Shown one piece after another: positions 7,144 to 13,060 of a stretch of 20,341 nucleotides of DNA. The stretch lies in assembly GCA_046733315.1 (NCBI GenBank), contig JBKPOV010000074.1:1-20341 (forward strand). Reading direction: 5' to 3'. The translations under genes were made by a program, and so were the position numbers. Source of the stretch: VRUE01 sp046733315. Lineage in GTDB: Bacteria; Actinomycetota; Thermoleophilia; Solirubrobacterales; 70-9. A model generated the notes under the pieces. The model saw only the letters and a program-made list of their open reading frames with translations, was not told the origin of the DNA and ran no database searches. Each line of letters opens with the position of its first letter. The first letter of the stretch is position 1.

Positions 7144-7149
7144 TAGGGT
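7144..7149 (+). promoter_or_regulatory. Putative -10 (TAGGGT) of a leaderless gnd transcript
   Basis: TAGGGT ends 6 bases before the ATG at 7156. No good Shine-Dalgarno fits between the box and the start. Confidence 0.45.
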
Positions 7150-7155
7150 TAGGCC

Positions 7156-8172
7156 ATGGAGCTGGGAATGGTCGGCCTCGGCCGCATGGGCGCCAATATG
7201 GCGCGGCGGCTGATGCGCGACGGTCATCGCCTCGTCGTCTACGACGTCAACCCCGATGCGGTATCCAGGCTTGCGAAAGAGGGCGCCGAGGGCGCTTCCT
7301 CGCTGCAGGAGTTGGCCGCCAAGCTGAGCGCGCCGCGCTCGGTCTGGGTGATGGTGCCGGCGGGCGAGATCACCGAGAAGACGATCGAGGACGTCGCCGC
7401 CGCGCTGGACTCCGGCGATGCGATCGTCGATGGCGGCAACTCCTACTACCGTGACGACATCCGCCGCGCCGAGATGCTGCGCGGGAAGGGAATCGACTTC
7501 GTCGACTGCGGCACCAGCGGCGGCGTCTTCGGCCTCGAGCGCGGCTACTGCCTGATGATCGGCGGCCCGGATGGGGCCGTCGAGCGGCTCGATTCGGTCT
7601 TCGCCTCGTTGGCTCCCGGAGTCGAGTCGGCTGAGCGCACGCCGGGACGCACGGGCGAGCCGGGTCCGGCCGAGAACGGCTACCTGCACTGCGGTCCCAA
7701 CGGAGCCGGCCATTTCGTCAAGATGGTCCACAACGGGATCGAGTACGGCGTGATGGCGGCCTACGCCGAGGGCCTCAACATCCTCAAGAACGCCAACGCC
7801 GGCAAGGTCCAGCGCGAGTCCGACGCCGAGACCGCGCCGCTGGAGCAGCCTGAGTACTACCAGTACGACCTCGACCTTCCCGAGGTGACCGAGGTCTGGC
7901 GCCGGGGCAGCGTGATCGGGTCCTGGCTGCTCGACCTGACCGCCGCGTCGATGCAGGAATCGCCCGATCTAGCCGAGTTCGCCGGACGCGTCTCGGACTC
8001 CGGCGAGGGCCGCTGGACCTCGATCGCGGCGATCGACGAGGGCGTGCCGGCGCCGGTCCTCACCACTGCCCTGTACGAGCGCTTCGCTTCGCGCGGTCTC
8101 GACGACTACGCCGACAAGGTGCTCTCGGCGATGCGCAAGCAGTTCGGCGGCCACGACGAGAAGCCGTCCTAG
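7156..8172 (+). CDS. gnd: 6-phosphogluconate dehydrogenase, short form
   Basis: It decarboxylates 6-phosphogluconate to ribulose-5-phosphate. At 338 residues it belongs to the short GntZ/YqeC-like branch rather than the roughly 470-residue classical Gnd. The Rossmann motif is MVGLGRMGANMARRL (5-19). The second beta strand ends YDVN with D30, typical of NAD binding, where NADP enzymes have NR(S/T). The substrate signature GTSGG (119-123) and catalytic K189/N193 in KMVHNGIEYG are intact. It is divergent from zwf and is followed after 8 bases by pgl, so the two are probably co-transcribed. Confidence 0.94.
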   Translation: MELGMVGLGRMGANMARRLMRDGHRLVVYDVNPDAVSRLAKEGAEGASSLQELAAKLSAPRSVWVMVPAGEITEKTIEDVAAALDSGDAIVDGGNSYYRDDIRRAEMLRGKGIDFVDCGTSGGVFGLERGYCLMIGGPDGAVERLDSVFASLAPGVESAERTPGRTGEPGPAENGYLHCGPNGAGHFVKMVHNGIEYGVMAAYAEGLNILKNANAGKVQRESDAETAPLEQPEYYQYDLDLPEVTEVWRRGSVIGSWLLDLTAASMQESPDLAEFAGRVSDSGEGRWTSIAAIDEGVPAPVLTTALYERFASRGLDDYADKVLSAMRKQFGGHDEKPS

Positions 8173-8180
8173 GCGGGCCG

Positions 8181-8849
8181 ATGGCGATCGAGCTCGAGGT
8201 CTGCGCCGACGAAAAGGCAGCGGCGCGGCGTGCCGCCGAGTTAATCGCGGCGACCGGGGCGGCCGCGGTCGCGGAGCGCAACATCTTCTCGCTGGCGATG
8301 AGCGGCGGTCGCACCCCCTGGGCGATGCTGGCGATGCTGGGCGAAGACGAGCAGATGCCATGGCCCGAGACCGAGCTGTTCCAGGTCGACGAGCGGATCG
8401 CCTCGCCGGGCAGCGAGGACCGCAACCTCACCCACATGGTGCTCGGCCTCTCGATGGACCATCAGGCGGTGATGCGCCCGATGCCGGTCACCCAGAGAGA
8501 TCTCGATGGGGCGGCCCGTGCTTACGAAAACACGCTCCCGGATCCGCTCGACTGCGTCCACCTCGGCCTCGGCCCCGACGGTCACACTGCCTCGCTGGTG
8601 CCGGGCGACCCGGTCCTCGAGGTCAGCGACCGCCGTGTCGCCCTCACCGAGACCGCCTACCAGGATTACTACCGCATGACCCTCACCTACCCGGCTCTCA
8701 ACACTGCCCGCCAGATCATCTGGCTGGTCACCGGCCCAAAAAAGGTCGAGCCCCTCGCCAAGCTCCTCGCCGGCGATACCTCGATCCCGGCCGGCCGGGT
8801 CGAGAATCCAAAGATGACCGTAGTTGCCGACACCGCCGCCGCGCCTTAG
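8181..8849 (+). CDS. pgl: 6-phosphogluconolactonase
   Basis: It hydrolyses 6-phosphogluconolactone, linking Zwf and Gnd. At 222 residues it has the usual length of the family shared with glucosamine-6-phosphate isomerases. Visible motifs are SGGRTP (about 40-45), VDER, and LGLGPDGHTASLVPG (about 128-142) with the active-site His. Start ATG is 8 bases after the gnd stop, with no clear Shine-Dalgarno, so translation is probably coupled. It is the last gene of this short operon before the XRE/nucleotidyltransferase module. Confidence 0.94.
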   Translation: MAIELEVCADEKAAARRAAELIAATGAAAVAERNIFSLAMSGGRTPWAMLAMLGEDEQMPWPETELFQVDERIASPGSEDRNLTHMVLGLSMDHQAVMRPMPVTQRDLDGAARAYENTLPDPLDCVHLGLGPDGHTASLVPGDPVLEVSDRRVALTETAYQDYYRMTLTYPALNTARQIIWLVTGPKKVEPLAKLLAGDTSIPAGRVENPKMTVVADTAAAP

Positions 8850-8891
8850 GCGGATGCTGCTCGTGAAGCCGCTTCCTGAGGTCTTGGCCTG

Positions 8892-8911
8892 TGTTAGCGA
8901 ATTCGCTAACA
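8892..8911. promoter_or_regulatory. 20-bp perfect palindrome, probable operator of the XRE module
   Basis: TGTTAGCGAATTCGCTAACA is a perfect 20-bp palindrome with arms TGTTAGCGAA/TTCGCTAACA. It covers most of TAACAT (8907-8912), a likely -10 that ends 6 bases before the ATG at 8919. Its place just upstream of an XRE gene suggests self-repression by that protein, as in toxin-antitoxin operons. Confidence 0.75.
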
Positions 8912-8918
8912 TCCTAGT

Positions 8919-9254
8919 ATGCCAGGGAAAGCAACTCCACTCACTGAGCAGATCCGAGCGCAGAGCGGTTTGACCCAGGCAGAGCTTGCGCGGCGCGCCG
9001 GCATGCCTCGCTCCGTGGTCAATGCCTACATCAAAGGGAGCCGTGAGCCCGGTGCGGACGCGCTTGCCCGCCTGGCCGCGGCGGGAGGGCTTGAGCTGAA
9101 GCTCGGGCGCCGGGAGCCGCCGGTGGATGCCGACCGGGCGGGGCGAATCCTCGTGCAGGTGCTCGAGCTGGCGGAGGTCCTGCCCTTCAGGCCCAAGGCC
9201 CGACTCGATTACCCGCCCCTCGCCGATCGCCTTGCCGCGAGGTCCGCACCTTGA
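8919..9254 (+). CDS. XRE-family HTH regulator, putative antitoxin
   Basis: A 111-residue protein with an N-terminal XRE/Cro-type helix-turn-helix: LTQAELARRAGMPRSVVNAY, then the third-helix continuation IKGSREP (about 8-60). The C-terminal half (about 70-111) is Pro/Arg-rich with a short helix (VLVQVLELAEVL-like) and could contact a partner. Its stop overlaps the next gene's start by 4 bases (TTGA), so the pair is translationally coupled. The 20-bp palindrome over its promoter supports autorepression. Order and coupling fit an antitoxin for the nucleotidyltransferase, but function is inferred, and a plain regulator of the downstream enzyme is the alternative. Confidence 0.85.
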   Translation: MPGKATPLTEQIRAQSGLTQAELARRAGMPRSVVNAYIKGSREPGADALARLAAAGGLELKLGRREPPVDADRAGRILVQVLELAEVLPFRPKARLDYPPLADRLAARSAP

Positions 9255-9808
9255 GCGAACTGGTCGACAAGCTCTTCGCCATTCATGACTCGCTGAACAA
9301 AGCCAGCATTCCCCATGCATTTGGCGGTGCGATCGCTCTCGCCTACTGTGTCGAGGAGCCTCGCGGCACGCGGGATCTGGACGTCAACATCTTTGTCGAC
9401 TCGGCCAAGGCTGGCTCTACGCTTGCCTGCCTGCCGTCCGGGGTGGAGGTGACCGAGGACGACGTAGCCAAGGTTGAGCGCGACGGCCAGGCAAGGCTCG
9501 ATTGGGACGGCACACCGGTCGACGTCTTCCTCAACAACGTGCCTCTGCATCAAGCGGTTGCCTCGGCGGTCGTCTGGGTGCCGCTGACTGGCCGCGAAAT
9601 CCCGGTGTTGGACTGCGCCTCGTTGGCCATCTTCAAGGCATTCTTCGACCGCACCAGGGACTGGGCCGACATGGAGGCGATCGCTCAGGCGACGCCGGAG
9701 GACATCGACGCCGCCGCCACCACGATCTCTGAGCTGGTGGGCCCGGATGATCCGGCGGTCAAGCGCCTCGAGAGTCTGATCCCTCTGGATCTCGGTTCGT
9801 CTCGCTGA
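9251..9808 (+). CDS. MNT/AbiEii-like nucleotidyltransferase, putative toxin
   Basis: A 185-residue protein of the polymerase-beta-like nucleotidyltransferase fold. The motif F-GG (25-26) is followed by RGTRDLDVNIFV with D42 and D44, and a third carboxylate D91 lies in GTPVDVFLNN, completing a metal-binding triad. A later segment, K129 then DRTRDWADME (R134, D137, D140), resembles the K...R.RD..D motif of AbiEii/MenT toxins. The start is TTG overlapping the upstream stop; no other start fits the fold. Members of this superfamily add nucleotides to tRNA 3' ends or AMPylate partners; the substrate here is unknown. Its last 50 bases overlap the 3' end of rpiA on the other strand. Confidence 0.85.
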   Translation: MSELVDKLFAIHDSLNKASIPHAFGGAIALAYCVEEPRGTRDLDVNIFVDSAKAGSTLACLPSGVEVTEDDVAKVERDGQARLDWDGTPVDVFLNNVPLHQAVASAVVWVPLTGREIPVLDCASLAIFKAFFDRTRDWADMEAIAQATPEDIDAAATTISELVGPDDPAVKRLESLIPLDLGSSR

Positions 9809-10442
9809 GGCGTTCGACGCCCGTCCCGGCCCCTACCAGCACCGCGCTCACCATGTCCGAAGGGAAGATGCCGTGGGCGGCGACGCCGGGATCGGCCTCG
9901 AGTCGAGCGGCGAGGCTCGCCGGCTCACCGATCTCGCCCCGATAGTCCGCGATTAGGCCACCGTCGGGGCTGGCTGGCACGTCGCGCAGCTCGACCGCTG
10001 AGCCGAGTCGCTCCAACGTCGAGGCGATGCCGAAGGCGAAGAGCTCGAGGGGGACCGGGGCGCTGAGCGAGTCGACCGGCTTGCTCGAGTCGGCGATGAC
10101 GACGAAGCGCTCGGCCGCCGCGGCGACGATCTTCTCGCGCAGGTGGGCGCCGCCGCCGCCCTTGATCAGCCAGCCATCCGGCGTCACCTGGTCGGCGCCG
10201 TCGATCGCGATGTCGAGCTTCTTGAGCTGGCTGAACTCCTCGACCGGAATTCCCAGCTCCCGCGCCTGCTCCTCGGTGGCGACCGAGGTGGCGACGCAGC
10301 GGATCCCGCTGACGCCGCGGGCGGCAATCGCCGGCAGGAGGTGAGCGACGGTCGATCCGGTGCCGAGGCCGACGGTCATCCCATCCTCGACCAGCTCCGC
10401 CGCCGCCTCGGCGGCAATCCGCTTCTCGTCGTCGGCAGACAC
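9759..10442 (-). CDS. rpiA: Ribose-5-phosphate isomerase A
   Basis: It interconverts ribulose-5-phosphate and ribose-5-phosphate. At 227 residues it is normal length. Motifs are GLGTGST (25-31, phosphate loop), DGADQ (about 79-83, catalytic Asp pair) and KGGGGAHLREK with the catalytic Lys and Glu. GTG at 10442 gives the family N-terminus, and TAGAGT lies 8 bases upstream. The last 16-17 residues (ETNRDPEGSDSRGA region) go beyond the usual end and are encoded inside the convergent nucleotidyltransferase gene, so the tail may have arisen when that module arrived or by loss of the original stop. Confidence 0.95.
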   Translation of the reverse strand: MSADDEKRIAAEAAAELVEDGMTVGLGTGSTVAHLLPAIAARGVSGIRCVATSVATEEQARELGIPVEEFSQLKKLDIAIDGADQVTPDGWLIKGGGGAHLREKIVAAAAERFVVIADSSKPVDSLSAPVPLELFAFGIASTLERLGSAVELRDVPASPDGGLIADYRGEIGEPASLAARLEADPGVAAHGIFPSDMVSAVLVGAGTGVERLSETNRDPEGSDSRGA

Positions 10443-10450
10443 GGCGCCGC

Positions 10451-10456
10451 ACTCTA
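10451..10456 (-). promoter_or_regulatory. Putative -10 (TAGAGT) of a leaderless rpiA transcript
   Basis: TAGAGT is followed by 8 bases and the GTG at 10442. No Shine-Dalgarno is present. TTGCACCTGAG, one arm of the inverted repeat, ends 6 bases upstream of the box. Confidence 0.5.
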
Positions 10457-10462
10457 TCCGGG

Positions 10463-10515
10463 CTCAGGTGCAACGTTTTTCGGCTCCCACACAGCCGCAA
10501 CGCGTTGCACCTGAG
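10463..10515. repeat. Nested inverted repeats between rpiA and the FHA gene
   Basis: CTCAGGTGCAACG (10463-10475) and its exact complement CGTTGCACCTGAG (10503-10515) are 13-bp arms separated by 27 bases. Inside lie a 5-bp hairpin CGGCT/AGCCG (10481-10485, 10493-10497) and a 12-bp palindrome GCAACGCGTTGC (10497-10508), giving three copies of GCAACG. Each outer arm presents TTGCACCTGAG 4-6 bases upstream of one of the two divergent -10 boxes. A regulator binding site for both genes is the simplest reading. Confidence 0.7.
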
Positions 10516-10519
10516 GATC

Positions 10520-10525
10520 TATGCT
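10520..10525 (+). promoter_or_regulatory. Putative -10 (TATGCT) of the FHA gene
   Basis: TATGCT lies 9 bases before the ATG at 10535. It supports that start over the upstream in-frame TTG at 10505, which lies inside the inverted repeat. Confidence 0.45.
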
Positions 10526-10534
10526 CGCGAAGAG

Positions 10535-11116
10535 ATGGACGCGCGCATCTGGTTGACGGGCGAGGGTGGCGAGCCAAGGTCGGTGGCGCTCAGCGGCGAG
10601 CGCACCGTGGTTGGGCGCGACCCCGCCGCCGAGATCCATATCGATGACGAGTCCGTCTCCTGGAACCACCTCGAGATCGAGAACCGTGGCGGCGTGCTGA
10701 TGGCGACCGATCTCGACAGCCGCAACGGCACCGCGCTCAATGGCGAGCCGCTCGACCGGCCGCGGCGCCTGCGTGACGGTGACACGCTCATCGTCGGCAA
10801 CCATCGCCTCGAAGTTTCCGACCCGGTTCCGGGCCGGGCGGGAGGCACCGTGGCGGCCAGCGGTCCCGGTGTGCCGCTGACCGAAGAGGAGCGGGCGACC
10901 GCCGCGGCCCTGGTCGCGCCCTACCGCAGCGAGGGCGCCTTCGCTGGCCGTCCCGCCACCCGTGCCGAGATCGCCGAAGTCCTGCACGTCAGCGAGCGCA
11001 CCGCCCAGCGCCGCCTCGACGCCCTCGCCGCCAAGCTCGAGGTCCCGGGCGATTCGGGCCGCGAGCGGCCGCGCCTGATCGCTGCCCGCGTCATCGAGCT
11101 CGGGCTCGATCGATAG
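10535..11116 (+). CDS. FHA domain - helix-turn-helix regulator
   Basis: A 193-residue cytosolic protein. The N-terminal FHA domain (about 1-95) binds phosphothreonine; it shows VVGRDPAAEI, SVSWNHLEIE and DSRNGTALNG, the usual GR, SxxH and NG core. After a Gly-rich linker comes a winged-HTH-like region (about 115-190) with ATRAEIAEVLHVSERTAQRR as the recognition segment. The design suggests a transcription factor controlled by a Ser/Thr kinase. The frame extends to TTG at 10505, but ATG at 10535 fits the promoter and leaves FHA intact. The methyltransferase starts 2 bases after its stop. A kinase gene lies 2 kb downstream; a link is inferred only. Confidence 0.88.
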   Translation: MDARIWLTGEGGEPRSVALSGERTVVGRDPAAEIHIDDESVSWNHLEIENRGGVLMATDLDSRNGTALNGEPLDRPRRLRDGDTLIVGNHRLEVSDPVPGRAGGTVAASGPGVPLTEEERATAAALVAPYRSEGAFAGRPATRAEIAEVLHVSERTAQRRLDALAAKLEVPGDSGRERPRLIAARVIELGLDR

Positions 11117-11118
11117 TC

Positions 11119-11781
11119 ATGGCCGTGCCCCGAGAGGTTCCCAACGTCTGCGCCGGCCCCTTCGGCGCCTTCTACGACTTCTACATCGAGCGTCCGCGAC
11201 TGATGCAGGCAATCGGGCGGGCTGTCTGGGGCATCGATTCCGCGCTTCTCTACACCAGCATGGAGCCAATCGCGCGAGCTCCCGCGGGCGCGACGATCGT
11301 CGACGTGCCCTGCGGGGGCGGCGTCGCCTTTCGCGCCCTCCGCCCGGAGCAGGACGTGCGCTACCTCGCCATCGACCTGTCCCCGAAGATGCTTCGTCGA
11401 GCCGAGCGCCGCGCCAGGACACGCTCACTGAGGCAGGTCGAGTTGCTCGAGGCCGATATGACGGAGCTTCCCCTCGGCGACGGTGAGGTCGATCTCTTCC
11501 TCTCCTACAGCGGGCTTCACATGGTCCCCAACCCGCAGAAGGCCGTTGCCGAGATGGCCCGTTGCCTCAAGCCCGGCGGGCAGTTGGTCGGGACGACGTT
11601 CTTCTCGGACGCCAGCCGCCGAGCTCGGGCTCTCTTCAAGGCCGGCAGCTACAGCGGCCACCCGCTGCCTCCGCGTCGCAAGGATCTGCGCGCTTGGCTC
11701 GTGGCGGCCGGCTTCGAGCAGTCGACGATCGGGCCGCAGGCGGGCTTTGCCGCTTTTGGAGGGCGCAAGAGGGTGGATTGA
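11119..11781 (+). CDS. Class I SAM-dependent methyltransferase
   Basis: A 220-residue Rossmann-type methyltransferase of the Methyltransf_11 kind. Motif I is IVDVPCGGGVAF (about 59-70), followed by the acidic AIDLSPKML (end of strand 2), LEADMTELPLGDGEVDLF (motif II/III) and LKPGGQLVGTTFF. Family members act on small molecules such as quinones or lipids, and the substrate here cannot be told. The N-terminus AFYDFYIERPRL resembles UbiE/MenG-like relatives that carry YD.. near the start. It begins 2 bases after the FHA gene, so the two share a transcript, and a hairpin follows its stop. Confidence 0.85.
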   Translation: MAVPREVPNVCAGPFGAFYDFYIERPRLMQAIGRAVWGIDSALLYTSMEPIARAPAGATIVDVPCGGGVAFRALRPEQDVRYLAIDLSPKMLRRAERRARTRSLRQVELLEADMTELPLGDGEVDLFLSYSGLHMVPNPQKAVAEMARCLKPGGQLVGTTFFSDASRRARALFKAGSYSGHPLPPRRKDLRAWLVAAGFEQSTIGPQAGFAAFGGRKRVD

Positions 11782-11792
11782 GGCTGTCCCGG

Positions 11793-11814
11793 ACCGGGCC
11801 AAACGCGGCCCGGT
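11793..11814 (+). terminator. Hairpin after the FHA-methyltransferase operon
   Basis: ACCGGGCC-AAACGC-GGCCCGGT is an 8-bp perfect GC-rich stem with a 6-base loop, 11 bases past the methyltransferase stop. No T-run follows, so it is judged by position and strength. Confidence 0.5.
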
Positions 11815-11899
11815 TGGTGACGCCGGCGTCATTGGCGCGCGCGCCTCGCGGACGGAGCATCGGTGGTGCAAATGCAATCCACCTGAAAAGGGGAGTCCA

Positions 11900-12979
11900 A
11901 TGCTCAACCGTTCGATCAAATTCCTACTCACCGTCCTAGCCCTCGCCCTGCTGTCGGTGGCGAGCGCCAGCGCTGCCGGGCACTCGGGGGCCGTCGTCTT
12001 CTCGCGGGCCGTCGTCACCACCGAAAAAACAGCCACCGGCGAAGTCGAAAAAGCCGAAGGGGGCATCTACGCGGCGCGAGACGGCCACCTCAACCAGCTC
12101 ACCGAGGACCCGGCCGACAGCGACCCGGACTTCTCCGCCGACGGGCGAAAGATCGCCTTCGTCCGCAGCGGCGACGTCTGGTCGATGCGGGCCGACGGGA
12201 CCGGCCAGCACAAGCTGACTGCCGGGGCCGAGCTCGACAGCCGTCCGCAGTTCTCGCCCGACGGGCGCTACGTCGTCTTCGAGCGCCGCGCCACCAGCGA
12301 CGGCCCACGCGACCTCTACAGGGTGAACCTCGGTGGCAGTGCCCGCCCGCTCGTCAGCAGTGCCGGTGACGAGCACGAAGCGTCGTTCTCGCCGGACGGG
12401 AAGACGATCGTCTTCGTACGCAGCATCGCCGAGACGGGCGGCGGTCTCGCCGATGACGTCTACTCGGTGCGCCCCTCCGGTGGCGGCCTTGCCCGGCTGA
12501 GCAAGACGGGTCACATCGACGAGTTCTCCCCCCGCTACTTCAAGCGCGGGATCGTCTTCAGTCGCGGACAGAGCGGCGAAGGGCCGGGCGTCTACGCCGA
12601 CATCTTCACCATGCGTCGCAACGGCACAAAGGTGAAGGTGCTGGTCGCCGGCGCCGGTTCGTCCTTCGTCGAAGACGTCGCCCCGGCGGCGGGGATGTTG
12701 CTGTTCCGCCGCGATCAGGGCCTCTGGGTGAAGAAGATCGGTCCGGGGCGTGCCCACAAGCTGAGCCAGGTCGCCGACAACTCCGCGACCAACTCGGTCT
12801 TCTCCTCCGACGGCCGCAAGGTCGCGGCCTTCATTGCCACCGACGAAGCCGAGACGCTCTCGGCAATCGACGTCGCCAGCCGCCGCAGCGCGCAGCTCGC
12901 CGAAGGTTTCGCGCTGGAAAGCGGCTCGGTCGCGACGACGATCGGGTCGGTCATCACCTGGCAGCCGGTGCGGCGTTAG
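11900..12979 (+). CDS. Secreted TolB-like (PD40/WD40) beta-propeller protein
   Basis: A 359-residue exported protein. The N-terminus (1-26) is a Sec signal peptide with hydrophobic FLLTVLALALLSVASASA and an Ala-x-Ala site. The rest consists of about six propeller blades marked by FSADGRKIAFVR, FSPDGRYVVFER, FSPDGKTIVFVR, FSPRYFKRGIVFSR and FSSDGRKVAAFI, each followed by a D(V/L)(W/Y)-type strand, as in the TolB C-terminal domain. It lacks the TolB N-terminal domain, so it is not TolB itself and its role is unknown. Start choice: AGGGGAG (11889-11895) precedes the ATG, one of the few clear Shine-Dalgarno sites here; the frame extends upstream to 11483 only as an antisense/overlap artefact. Confidence 0.85.
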   Translation: MLNRSIKFLLTVLALALLSVASASAAGHSGAVVFSRAVVTTEKTATGEVEKAEGGIYAARDGHLNQLTEDPADSDPDFSADGRKIAFVRSGDVWSMRADGTGQHKLTAGAELDSRPQFSPDGRYVVFERRATSDGPRDLYRVNLGGSARPLVSSAGDEHEASFSPDGKTIVFVRSIAETGGGLADDVYSVRPSGGGLARLSKTGHIDEFSPRYFKRGIVFSRGQSGEGPGVYADIFTMRRNGTKVKVLVAGAGSSFVEDVAPAAGMLLFRRDQGLWVKKIGPGRAHKLSQVADNSATNSVFSSDGRKVAAFIATDEAETLSAIDVASRRSAQLAEGFALESGSVATTIGSVITWQPVRR

Positions 12980-12999
12980 GACTCCCCCCGGCTCCAGCT

Positions 13000-13041
13000 C
13001 GAAGGGCTCGCTCCTCTGCGGAGCGGGCCCTTCGTCGTTTT
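13000..13041 (+). terminator. Strong intrinsic terminator after the propeller gene
   Basis: A 15-bp stem (13000-13014 with 13020-13034, one G-U pair) and 5-base loop TCTGC is followed by TCGTTTT. It is the clearest rho-independent terminator in the window and isolates the kinase gene from the upstream transcript. Confidence 0.88.
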
Positions 13042-13048
13042 GCGGCGG

Positions 13049-13054
13049 TATAAC
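13049..13054 (+). promoter_or_regulatory. Possible -10 (TATAAC) of the kinase gene
   Basis: TATAAC ends 6 bases before the GTG at 13061 and follows the terminator. It fits the leaderless pattern, with C instead of T at the last position. Confidence 0.35.
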
Positions 13055-13060
13055 CGCCGC

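Noticed and set aside
7093..7731. N-terminal extension of zwf to 7731
   Set aside because: The extension is antisense to gnd and lacks similarity to glucose-6-phosphate dehydrogenases; the promoter and the family N-terminus point to 7092.
11483..11899. Upstream extension of the propeller gene frame to 11483
   Set aside because: It overlaps the methyltransferase out of frame and would bury the signal peptide; ATG at 11900 has a Shine-Dalgarno and a proper Sec signal.
13040..13060. TTG start of the kinase at 13040
   Set aside because: It lies in the tail of a strong terminator and before the likely -10; GTG at 13061 gives a normal kinase N-terminus.
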